Assembly (NCBI GenBank): GCA_963675055.2
Contig: CAXXJE010000001.1
Location: 372,001 to 436,000, forward strand
Source: PGYT01 sp963675055
Lineage (GTDB): Bacteria > Bacteroidota > Ignavibacteria > Ignavibacteriales > Melioribacteraceae
Reading direction: 5' to 3'
Length of the DNA stretch: 64,000 nt
Part shown: positions 18,610 through 27,600 of the stretch, piece by piece
Layout of the letters: every line of letters begins with the position of its first letter
How positions within the stretch are numbered: position 1 is the first letter of the stretch
Program-made: the position numbers and the translations under genes
Notes under the pieces: generated by a model
Told to the model about the DNA's origin: nothing
Databases searched by the model: none
The model's input: the letters and a program-made list of their open reading frames with translations, nothing else

Positions 18610-18637
18610 AAAAAAAAGGCGAAATAATTCGCCTTTT
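18610..18637 (-). terminator. Rho-independent terminator after the GH16 lipoprotein gene
   Basis: On the minus strand a perfect 10-bp stem (AAAAGGCGAA / TTCGCCTTTT, 4-nt loop, 18614-18637) is followed by more T residues, giving eight in a row. It sits 26 bp after the GH16 lipoprotein stop. Only 8 bp separate the T-run from the CotH start codon, so the CotH gene has no visible Shine-Dalgarno sequence. Confidence 0.75.
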
Positions 18638-18663
18638 AATATACCTGATTCGGGATAATTTAT

Positions 18664-19512
18664 TTATTCTTTTTCGTATACCCTGACATAATCGACAACC
18701 ATTTCCTGCGGCCATATCGTTGTAGTATCCGGATTACCCGGCCAGTTGCCTCCGACTGCCACGTTAAGAATGATGAAAAAGTGCTGGTGGAATTCGCTCA
18801 TACCTGCTGAGGTAATATCAAGTGAGTAGAACTTAAAATCATCAAAATACCAGTCAATTTTATTCTCATCCCATTCAATCGCATAGACATGGAAATCATC
18901 TGCCAGAATACCGTTTGACACTTCAGTACTACTTCCTTGAGACGCATGATTATCATTATCCTGCCAATGGAGTGTACCGTGAGTAACGTTATCTCGTCCA
19001 TCTCCGCCGCCAATCATCTCCATTATATCAATTTCACCGCATGCCGGCCACCCAACTTCAGAAATATTCAAGCCAAGCATCCAGAAAGCAGGCCATAATC
19101 CCTGTCCATATGGAAGTTTTAATTTTGCTTCAATACGACCGTACATAAACGTTTTAGTTTGCTGTGTCGTCATTCGGGCGGAAGTATAATAACGCGTACC
19201 ATCGTTACCTGTATACTCTTCCTGCAGCGCAACCATATGAAGCATACCGTCTTCAACGAAGGAGTTTTCAGAACGATCAGTATAGTACTGAAGTTCATTA
19301 TTCCCTCCGCCGTTTCCGTTTACTTCGTGCACCCATTTTCCAGGATCAATAGCGCTGCCATCGAACTCATCACTCCAAAGAAGTTTATAGCCTTCTATCT
19401 GACCATTATCATTGTTCTCCTCAACGGGATTATCATCGTCTGAACAACCTGCGACAAATGTGGTTGCGATAAGAAAGAATACAGCCATAAATATATTATT
19501 CCAATTTCTCAT
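18664..19512 (-). CDS. GH16 beta-glucanase lipoprotein
   Basis: 282 residues. Residues 1-23 are a lipoprotein signal with lipobox VAGC, and Cys23 is the lipidated residue; an Asp-rich linker (CSDDDNPVEENNDNGQ) follows. The GH16 domain spans about 40-282: WSDEFDGSAIDPGKW, GGNNELQYYTDR, YGQGLWPAFWMLG, and the catalytic GEIDIMEMIGGG with Glu160, Asp162 and Glu165. The beta-bulge Met marks a laminarinase-like specificity. There is no T9SS domain, unlike the GH16 at 8551, so this copy is membrane-anchored and probably trims glucans at the cell surface or in the periplasm. It starts 4 bp after the symporter gene ends, indicating coupled expression of hydrolysis and uptake. Confidence 0.92.
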   Translation of the reverse strand: MRNWNNIFMAVFFLIATTFVAGCSDDDNPVEENNDNGQIEGYKLLWSDEFDGSAIDPGKWVHEVNGNGGGNNELQYYTDRSENSFVEDGMLHMVALQEEYTGNDGTRYYTSARMTTQQTKTFMYGRIEAKLKLPYGQGLWPAFWMLGLNISEVGWPACGEIDIMEMIGGGDGRDNVTHGTLHWQDNDNHASQGSSTEVSNGILADDFHVYAIEWDENKIDWYFDDFKFYSLDITSAGMSEFHQHFFIILNVAVGGNWPGNPDTTTIWPQEMVVDYVRVYEKE

Positions 19513-19516
19513 AATC

Positions 19517-21154
19517 TTACCAGAAAACTGTGTAAAGAAGTGCCAGAATTAAACAGATCACATATGCTGATATGTTAAATGCTTTATCAGTAGTGAATAA
19601 TTTGGATGTAAAATTAAATCCTTTCGGATCGTCTGACTCGCGATTCGATGCAAGACTAATCATTCCGGCAATTGCAATCGTAAGAAGGAATGTATACAGC
19701 ATCTGATCCATCCAAGGTAATCCGAGAGACTCGGCTTTAAGCACAAGTGCTATGGGAATGGATAAAATAGCACCCCAGATAGCTCCGCGTGTAGTAACTT
19801 TTTTCCAGAATAAACCGATAAGTGCAACTCCCAAAATACCCGGGCTAACAACGCCTGTATACTCCTGGATATACTGAAACGCCTGAGGAACACTTTTCAA
19901 CAGAGGAGCTACTAATCCTGCAATTACCAGGGCAGCAACTGCGGAGATTCGACCGACTCTAACAAGTGATTTTTCACTAGCCGTTTTATTCATATACGGC
20001 TTGTAAATATCCATTGTAAATATCGTTGAAGTAGAATTCAACATGGATGCGAGCGATGAAATTATTGCTGCCGTTAAAGCCGCAACAACAACACCCTTCA
20101 ATCCAATTGGAACAAAATTACTTATCAGCCAAGGATAAGCCTTATCGTAATTAACACCCCCGTCCATTTTAGAAAACGCATCCTGAGCCCCGGCAATAAC
20201 GTTTGTTCCTTCTGGTTGTGTATACATTACGAAAGCGATGATTCCGGGAATAACCACAATGAGAGGAATTACTAATTTTAAGAACGCGGCGAATGCAATA
20301 CCTTTCTGAGCTTCGCTAAGTGACTTTGCGGCAAGTGTTCTCTGGATAATATATTGGTTAAATCCCCAGTAATAAAGGTTTGCAATCCAGAGACCGCCGA
20401 TCAGCACCGCTATACCGGGGAGATTACTGAACTCGGGATGATCTTTCTCCAGAATCATATGAAATTTATCACCCGCCTTGTCAATTATATGTGAAATTCC
20501 GTTGACTATACCTCCTTCCGGTGTTACATATTCAAGCGCTATTATAGTTGTAATAATTCCGCCAATAACCAAAAGTATAACCTGAATAACATCAGTCCAG
20601 GCAACAGCAGACAGTCCTCCATAAAGCGAATAAGCAATCGCGATAAAACCAAGTCCGATAATTCCGTACATAATAAGACCGCCGTCGCCGGTTCCCATGA
20701 TGGTATCAAGAGCCTTAGCGCCGAGGAAAAGGACGGAAGTCAGATTCACAAAAACAAAAAGGAATATCCAAAATATCGCCAGGATGGTCTTTAACGTTGT
20801 ATTGTATCGTTTTTCAATATACTCAGGTATAGTATAGATTTTCTTCTCGATAAAAATCGGCAGAAAAAATTTACCCACAATAATCAAAGTAAGCGCAGCC
20901 ATCCATTCGTAAGAGGCTATTGCCAGTCCAATAGCAAATCCTGACCCCGACATACCGATAATTTGTTCGGCAGAAATGTTTGCAGCGATAAGAGATGCTC
21001 CGATAGCCCACCAGGTAAGTGACTTACCTGCAAGGAAATAATCCTTAGAATCCTTTTCGTGTCCCTTTTTGTCTCTGGAAACCCAGAGTCCCAGACTCAC
21101 AATACCAAGTATGTAAGCTGCGAAAACAATATAATCAACGGTAGAAAAATTCAT
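19517..21154 (-). CDS. Sodium/solute symporter (SSS family), probable sugar transporter
   Basis: 545 residues with about 13-14 membrane helices. The first helix is YIVFAAYILGIVSLGLWVSR. DYFLAGKSLTWWAIGASLIAANISAEQIIGMSGSGF is the conserved TM1-2 region of sugar-type SSS carriers such as SglT. ALTAAIISSLASMLNSTSTIFTMDIY carries the sodium-site Ser pair of helix 8. It probably imports glucose or short glucan products with Na+ across the inner membrane. The GH16 lipoprotein gene follows by 4 bp. An AAGGAT ribosome-binding site precedes the ATG. The relic of a GH3 gene lies immediately upstream, so the promoter arrangement may have been rebuilt after a deletion. Confidence 0.92.
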   Translation of the reverse strand: MNFSTVDYIVFAAYILGIVSLGLWVSRDKKGHEKDSKDYFLAGKSLTWWAIGASLIAANISAEQIIGMSGSGFAIGLAIASYEWMAALTLIIVGKFFLPIFIEKKIYTIPEYIEKRYNTTLKTILAIFWIFLFVFVNLTSVLFLGAKALDTIMGTGDGGLIMYGIIGLGFIAIAYSLYGGLSAVAWTDVIQVILLVIGGIITTIIALEYVTPEGGIVNGISHIIDKAGDKFHMILEKDHPEFSNLPGIAVLIGGLWIANLYYWGFNQYIIQRTLAAKSLSEAQKGIAFAAFLKLVIPLIVVIPGIIAFVMYTQPEGTNVIAGAQDAFSKMDGGVNYDKAYPWLISNFVPIGLKGVVVAALTAAIISSLASMLNSTSTIFTMDIYKPYMNKTASEKSLVRVGRISAVAALVIAGLVAPLLKSVPQAFQYIQEYTGVVSPGILGVALIGLFWKKVTTRGAIWGAILSIPIALVLKAESLGLPWMDQMLYTFLLTIAIAGMISLASNRESDDPKGFNFTSKLFTTDKAFNISAYVICLILALLYTVFW

Positions 21155-21182
21155 ATTTATAATCCTTATTTGTTTGTTTATT

Positions 21183-21464
21183 CTAAAATAAGTACGAAAT
21201 ACATTTTATATCTCCAACCATCACCGTAAAGTACCAGGTTCAGCAGTATGCTTGTACTTTGCCGATGAATGACAAACCAATTTTGGATAATACAACCGAT
21301 ACAGTTTGGGACAGCCCGGATCCGGCATCAATCTTTACATATCCATTTAACTGCTTAACCAGGCGGGAATCCGTTCCTGCCGGAACACAAATATACAATT
21401 CTGCGATTTCTTTAACAGCATATTTTCGCTTGTAACTCATAGGATGTATTGTCTTTCTTACAAT
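21183..21464 (-). pseudogene. Relic of a GH3 beta-glucosidase C-terminal Fn3-like domain
   Basis: The 385-bp gap 21155-21539 holds a decayed coding stretch. Read in one minus-strand frame it gives YAVKEIAELYICVPAG, RLVKQLNGYVKI, GLSQTVSVVLSKIGLSFIGK, then an in-frame TGA at 21240-21242, then TWYFTVMVGDI. This is the order of the Fn3-like C-terminal domain of GH3 beta-glucosidases (agkEvvqLYv; RPVKeLkGfkkv; TVsftLs; FtVmVG) and is comparable to the end of the GH3 encoded at 9650-12133. The barrel domains are missing and no start or signal peptide remains. The rest of the gap shows no gene. Confidence 0.65.
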
Positions 21465-21539
21465 TTTTCATCCAACTACTTTCATGATAATTTAATTTAT
21501 TTCACCAGTGATTCATTATCCTCAGGTATAAATAGCTTT

Positions 21540-23345
21540 TTACTTTAAATAGATAAATTTCATTGAATGTGTTTTATTGCTGTGAGTTGCGTTTAATAAA
21601 TACACTCCCGAATTAATCATCTCACTATTTTTATCAAATGCGTTCCATGTGAATGCGCCTTTTCCTGCAACAGCGTTTCGTATATTTTTAATAAATACAA
21701 TGCGTCCAAGCAGGTCATAAATTTTAATGCCCAGTTCACCCGGTCTATCAAGGTAGTAAGTGAAATGTGTGTAACCGTTAAACGGATTCGGATAATTCTG
21801 GAATAGTTTAAAATCGTCAGGCGTTTGAAAACCTCGGTTGCCAACTCCCGTTGATATCCTGTCAACTTCGATGGCATTAACAAAGTTGCTGTCAACTTCT
21901 TCGGGAAAATAGATATCAATAATTTCGTCCTGAACTTCAACTTCCGTATTAACCTCGTATGCAGTATTCATACCGCCCAGTGCAGACACATCCAGGTTAT
22001 CGCGGATAAGGTCTCCTTCAACTACAACATCGAAAACTTTCTCTGCTACAAACTCGCTACTGTTATAAGCAAACAAAAGTTTTAAATCATATGTACCGTT
22101 AGGAACGCGTAACTTATAAGTAATAATTCCTTTTCTTTCTATCCTGTAAATTTCATCCAGATCAGTATTGTTAATCTCAATACTTCCCCAGTTCTTCACA
22201 TCGCCCTGCATATATCCGTACTCAACCTCGTGACTCCACTCCTGATCAGCGAGATACTCACCGACTTCACTTCCACCTACATTTATTTTCAACGGGAATG
22301 AAACCGGGTTCATTTTAGTCACAGATACCGCCTGCACATTAAGGGTATTTGCCGGTTCACTATCGTCTGAAATATCTCTGACAATTATATTGTATCCTAA
22401 TGCCGGATCATAGTTTTCGGTTTGCAGCGTTACGAGCTTTTTATTCGAATGAACTAATGCTTCCGAAATCGTAACACCGGAGATCAAATAGCTGGAAGGC
22501 ACACTTCCGGAGACCGGGTCAATTTCTTCCGAGAACAATACATCTATTGAGCTATCATATTTCTCCCGCACCCACATAACCTGAGGAGGATTAACATCTC
22601 TTAATCCGGTATCATTTTCAGAAGTAAGGCATAATGTCATTATGCCATTATTAAAAACAACATTTTCCGGAATAAAATCGGCCTGATTACCACCGAAGGT
22701 ATGTTCGGCTTTCTCCCATCTTTCCGGATTAAACGAAGTAAAGTCATCCTTCCAGCCGAAGGAGAAATTGTTATCAGTACCGTAGTTACCAGTACCGGGG
22801 GTATAAGACCAGTACCTTGCCCAGTCATACTCGGCAAATGCGGGCAGGTAGGCATCATCCCATTCACCCACCCAGTTTTCATAAACGGGATTCCAAATAT
22901 TCATCATTAATTTTGATGGATGCACAAGTTCACTAACATGACCGCCATTCTGCCTGTAAACCTCAACTCCATCAACGAAGTAAGCGATATACGCAGGTGT
23001 CCATTCAAAAGCGTAATCATGAAAATCCTCATATGGATCGAACTCAACATAATTTGAACGTATATGGAATTGTTGCCCGGGTGAAATTACGTTGAACTGG
23101 AACATATTCTTATACCTGCCGATAACCTCGATGTCAATTTCGTTCCAGCCTGTCTCACTTGTAATTTCATGATAAGTAAAAAATGAGGATACAACACCTG
23201 GTCTGTTTGCCGGTTTATATCGAACTTCAAAACGCCCGTACGTATATTCTTCAATCGTTCTGTATTCGGCTCCCTTATAATGTTTACACTGGATAACAGA
23301 GCTAAATACAAGTAAAAGTATCAGTAAACTTCCAACTGCTTTCAT
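21540..23345 (-). CDS. Circularly permuted GH16 lichenase with Big_5-like and malectin domains and T9SS sorting domain
   Basis: 601 residues. The N-terminal signal ends SSVIQC, which could be a lipobox (Cys20). The GH16 fold is permuted. Residues 26-183 carry what is normally the later part (YRTIEEYTYGRFEVRYKPA, VVSSFFTYHE, catalytic WNEIDIEVIG with Glu69, Asp71 and Glu73, MMNIWNPVYENWVG, YDWARYW). Residues 195-242 carry what is normally the N-terminal strand region (WKDDFTSFNPERWEKAEH, PENVVFNNGIMTLCL). The Fibrobacter succinogenes 1,3-1,4-beta-glucanase has this same permutation. The EIDIE core without extra Met marks lichenase specificity. Next come a Big_5-like domain (about 252-335), a malectin domain (about 346-498; PLKINVGGSEVGEY, WGSIEINNTD) and a T9SS domain (about 511-601; FKLFQNYPNPFNGYTHF). 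Confidence 0.9.
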   Translation of the reverse strand: MKAVGSLLILLLVFSSVIQCKHYKGAEYRTIEEYTYGRFEVRYKPANRPGVVSSFFTYHEITSETGWNEIDIEVIGRYKNMFQFNVISPGQQFHIRSNYVEFDPYEDFHDYAFEWTPAYIAYFVDGVEVYRQNGGHVSELVHPSKLMMNIWNPVYENWVGEWDDAYLPAFAEYDWARYWSYTPGTGNYGTDNNFSFGWKDDFTSFNPERWEKAEHTFGGNQADFIPENVVFNNGIMTLCLTSENDTGLRDVNPPQVMWVREKYDSSIDVLFSEEIDPVSGSVPSSYLISGVTISEALVHSNKKLVTLQTENYDPALGYNIIVRDISDDSEPANTLNVQAVSVTKMNPVSFPLKINVGGSEVGEYLADQEWSHEVEYGYMQGDVKNWGSIEINNTDLDEIYRIERKGIITYKLRVPNGTYDLKLLFAYNSSEFVAEKVFDVVVEGDLIRDNLDVSALGGMNTAYEVNTEVEVQDEIIDIYFPEEVDSNFVNAIEVDRISTGVGNRGFQTPDDFKLFQNYPNPFNGYTHFTYYLDRPGELGIKIYDLLGRIVFIKNIRNAVAGKGAFTWNAFDKNSEMINSGVYLLNATHSNKTHSMKFIYLK

Positions 23346-23505
23346 AATCTTTTCCTCTTATTTAATCGGGAAGACAGATCTATATGACACATAATATTAC
23401 CTGTAAATTCCATCCTCGCCAAAGAGGAAGTCCAGTGAATTTATTTATTCTTATTGGTAAGTAATAGTTATGCAAATAACTGCCTCCTAAATTCAAACAA
23501 GTTGT

Positions 23506-23532
23506 AAAAAAGGCGGGAAGAATCTTCCCGCC
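23506..23532 (-). terminator. Rho-independent terminator after the PorV-like gene
   Basis: On the minus strand, GGCGGGAAGA and TCTTCCCGCC form a GC-rich stem (inner pairs probably open into the loop) followed directly by six T. It lies about 52 bp past the PorV-like stop and separates the TonB/secreted protein/PorV operon from the permuted lichenase gene. Confidence 0.85.
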
Positions 23533-23583
23533 CCAAGTAACACGAGGAGGAATAAAAAGAATTTTATTCACGCTGTAGATAAG

Positions 23584-24606
23584 TTAGAAATTTATTCCAA
23601 CAGTAAATTTCTGGATATTATCGAACCGACCGAAATCAGCATAAGCATAATCAAACCTGATACTGATATTTCCCATAATTTGCTGCTTTAGACCAGCCCC
23701 AAGAGTAAACGACTCTTCCGATTCATCAAGGAACATGGATTTAAAACCACCTCTTACTGAGAACATATCATCGAAAGTATACTCACCGCCGATGTTCAGG
23801 TACTCATAATTATCATTCGGATGAGAAGCATCGGCTGCAATTACCAGATCGTGTATACCGCTTGTAAATGGTCTGTACGATAAACCAACTTTGAAACCCA
23901 GAGGAAGATCCCATTCGTCCACTTGAAGTCGAGCAGGAATTCTTCCGTTATTACCCGAAGTCTCCGTGTCGTCATCATATAAAACAACACTGCTAGTTCC
24001 GTCCAGTTTCATTTTCGAACCGAAGTTAGTGATGGAAGCACCGAGTGTTATTCCTTTAAAAGGTGTATTGTAAAGCACGCCCATATCTATTGCAAGAGCA
24101 TAATCCGACATCTTCCAAACACCTTGATATACTATTTTAGGATTCAGACCAATTGAAAAATTATCGGTAATATTGTATGCCCATGTAATACTTGCGGCTA
24201 CATCAGTAACAGTAAAAGATTCACCGGTACCTTCAGGTTCTTCGATAGTAGTAACACTCATATCGCCAACATCGGAGGCTACGAAACTGAAACCGACAGC
24301 TCCGAAGCTGCCGAGGTTAAGCGAAAACGCTGCAAAATTATACCCAATATCTGCAATCCATTGAGTATGATCGAATACAACACCACTGTTAGGCAGTCTT
24401 GCAATACCGGCAGCATTCCAGAATATTGTACTAGGATCATCGGCAACAGCAACGAAAGCGCTGCCCATTCCTGTCGCTCGCGCACCCTGACTGATAGTCA
24501 GGAACGGTGCTGCAGTAGTACCACGTTTTGATACATCGGAAACAAATTGCGCGAACGTCATTACAGGAATTAATAATATCAGTAATACTATGTTTATCTT
24601 TTTCAT
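23584..24606 (-). CDS. PorV/PorQ-family outer-membrane beta-barrel protein
   Basis: 340 residues when started at the ATG at 24606. An ATG 9 bp further up lies too close to the AGGG ribosome-binding site. Signal peptide MKKINIVLLILLIPVMTFAQ. The family hallmark is FLTISQGARATGMGSAFVAVADDPSTIFWNAAGIARL (about 32-70, read in two parts), followed by repeated amphipathic beta strands of a FadL-like barrel to the C-terminal aromatic-poor end KFTVGINF. PorV shuttles T9SS cargo from the secretion pore to the attachment complex. This copy follows a TonB receptor and a large T9SS-tagged protein, so it may serve that one cargo or act as a channel. Family confidence is high; the exact role is not certain. 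Confidence 0.85.
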   Translation of the reverse strand: MKKINIVLLILLIPVMTFAQFVSDVSKRGTTAAPFLTISQGARATGMGSAFVAVADDPSTIFWNAAGIARLPNSGVVFDHTQWIADIGYNFAAFSLNLGSFGAVGFSFVASDVGDMSVTTIEEPEGTGESFTVTDVAASITWAYNITDNFSIGLNPKIVYQGVWKMSDYALAIDMGVLYNTPFKGITLGASITNFGSKMKLDGTSSVVLYDDDTETSGNNGRIPARLQVDEWDLPLGFKVGLSYRPFTSGIHDLVIAADASHPNDNYEYLNIGGEYTFDDMFSVRGGFKSMFLDESEESFTLGAGLKQQIMGNISIRFDYAYADFGRFDNIQKFTVGINF

Positions 24607-24618
24607 AATTATCATCCC

Positions 24619-27600
24619 TTATTTAATTAGTGCGAATTTGCCAATGTGTTCGCCTACATTTGGCGCATCGACGTGGTAAATATATAATCCGTAAGCAGCG
24701 TCCATTCCGTCGTCGGTTACAAGGTTCCAGCTAACGGTGCCGTCATCCGTGTTAGACTCCTTATAAATTGTTTTTACAAGTGAGCCAGCAACTGTATATA
24801 TTCGAACTGTACACTCTGCAGGGAGATGAATAAAATCAATTCGTCTTTCACCGCGACCAGTTTGGTTCAGATTTCTCTTTTCCCAAACTGCCTGTGCAAC
24901 GTACGGATTAGGAACTACTTTAATCTTCTCAAGATCGTTCTTGGCTTTTTCAGCATCAATGTTTGCTGCTTTTGTGCTGAATGAGAAATAATCACCCTTA
25001 GCAAAAGGCTTGGTTGTTTTTATCACGAAGACGTGACCGTCTCCCGGATAAATAGGCTGATAACCTATACCGGCCGGCTGCAGATAATTAATTCTCCAGG
25101 TTAGTCTGAAGTCACCGCTTTCAACCCTTTCAATAATAACAATGTCATCTCCGAGAGAGAGGGCTTTGTCACCGTTATTATCGAAGACCTCAACTTCCAC
25201 AGTATCCTGCGTAGTTGAATTGATCACTATAAAGTTCACAGGAATTCTTGTATAAGGGGTTTCCTGTTGGGGATCATCAAACCAATGTATTTCATAATCT
25301 GCCGGATAAATAACATCTCTTGCCGGAGCACTTTCATCTGGAGTAACAATTATCTGGAGATTACTTTTATCGCCTTCCCATTTCAGCCATCCGGTTTCAC
25401 TCTGGACGATACTAATTGAGGTATCGTTACTGGCGGACAAAGCAATTCCATCAAAAGGTGTACTGTATATATCAGGACTTATTTCATTGTCCGGTGCCGT
25501 AAAAACTGTATCTGTTGCGCCGTCATAAGTTCTAATTATTGAATAGCTCGATGTTGTATATGATGGATACTCGCCTTCTGCATCGAAAACAACATTATAG
25601 GCCGCGCCTTCTTTAACTGCACCAGGATTAAGTATGGAAACATTCAATGAACCAGTACCCGTTCCACCAGCCACCTCGGTTATACTTCCTTCAATCTGTG
25701 GTGAAACGTACCCTGCCGCTGGTGCATTAGGAGTAACAACAGCACAATTAACGTCTACAAATTGCAGATTACCTGAAAAGTCCTCTGTAATTATTTTCGT
25801 ACACTCGGAAGGAGTTAATCCCCGTGTACCTCTGTCCGGATCACCCATATCGTAAGATACAACGGCATAATAATACTGCTGTCCGTTTACAACGTTTGAG
25901 TCCACGTAGGCATGCTGCAATCCTGTTTCGCTCCCTCTCCAGAAACTTGCGCCATTAACACCAACAGGATCAGGCCCTTCGATACTGTCGACCAGATCAA
26001 ACTGTGCAATCGGTTTCCAGAATTTCGGCTCACCTTTCGAATCTGTTATTGTCTTAATGTCATTAAATTCCGGTTCGGTACTACGATAAATCAGGTAACC
26101 TTCGAAGTCTCTTTTCGGACCGGAAGTCGGATCGCCTTCGATATCGAATCCCATAAAAGGATCACGTGATTCTTCGGCGAGGTCATCCCAATACAGAAAT
26201 ACTTTGCCGTCACCGGCAACAGCAGTAACTTCCGGTTTCTCAGGAGGTTTGGAGAAGTTATAATTCGCGTTATAAATTTCCTGAACTGTTTCCTTATTGA
26301 AGAACAGATCATCAAGGTCTGAGCCGAAAACAAGAGCCATCGAGAATCTTTCGCGTCTGTTCTTAAGTAATTTGAAATATCCCGATGCGAAAACCATAGA
26401 AATATTTGCATTCTGCAACTCGGTATCGAATGAATCCGGAGCCATATGCTGTAGCCACATAGATTCATCATCTTTCGGCCAGCCTCCGCCGGTTCCACCG
26501 TCACCGAGCCTATAAATACTAAGAGATGTTAAACCTATCCAGTCTGATTCGGTAATATCGGTTTCATCGAAGTGCGGTTCACCATGAGTCGGTTTTCCGT
26601 CTCCTTCACCTTCATCGGGACCAACATACTGTCTGTCGTAAGGACCAACACCATCCTTCCCGAGGTCATCATTAAGAGGTTCGTTTTCTTCGGCATCCCA
26701 CTGATCGTTATCATTTAAATCTGTAAAGCCGACCCAGTCGCCATCGTTATCTATATCGTCATCACGCGCCTCATCAATAAAACCATCCTCATCATTATCA
26801 ATTCCGTCACCCTGGTTTCTTGGATCTCCCGGACCATAATATGGTCCGCCAATTCCGGGACTCTCAAGGTAGGCATAGCCATACATACCTGTTGTATATC
26901 CACCTGGAATACCTTTTCCGTCGCCATCGTATGCGTAAGCTATATCGAGAGTCCTGTCAAAGTAAGCATTGTCGTCACCGCTATCGTCGGAGCCGCCGAC
27001 ACCCGGATCAGTATAGAATCCGAAAGAAGTCTTTTGATAATCATAATCGGAAATATTCACAATATCATAATGCCAGAAGATAATATCCTCGGCAAGTACG
27101 TGTGACCACTGGAAACCTCTTACTTCAACTCTAATACCGATGCCACCGCGATTAGAATCGGACAGTACCGGATAGAAATTGTAAGGTGCTCGTTTCCATT
27201 CACCGTCTTTTGAATCATCCATCACGAAGAATGTTTCCACATCGGCGTTTTTCACACCGCGTCCGAAATAACCGTACCAGTAACCATCCCATGCATCATC
27301 TACCAGAGGCAGGGCCCGGGGCCAAAAATCCGGCCAGGTTTCGGAATTAGTACTGATAGCCGGAGTTTCCGACTGAGGATTCATATAACCGGGTACAGGT
27401 TCAAGCACCCAGTCAAGTCCGGTAACTTTATCAAAATCTGTATGTTCTCTGTAAGCTGTCTGAAGCGGTGTAATAGGGCGTCCTGTTCCTGGTGCAGTAA
27501 CTTCCGTTCCGATTAGCACACACACACCATCAAGGTAACTATGCCCCGTTCCTTTGGGCCATTCGCCGGAAGGCTGAAACGGCCACTGTCCGACTTCTCC

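Noticed and set aside
18602..18715. 38-residue N-terminal extension of the CotH protein frame
   Set aside because: It overlaps the GH16 lipoprotein end and terminator, is highly basic and would bury the signal peptide that starts at 18601.
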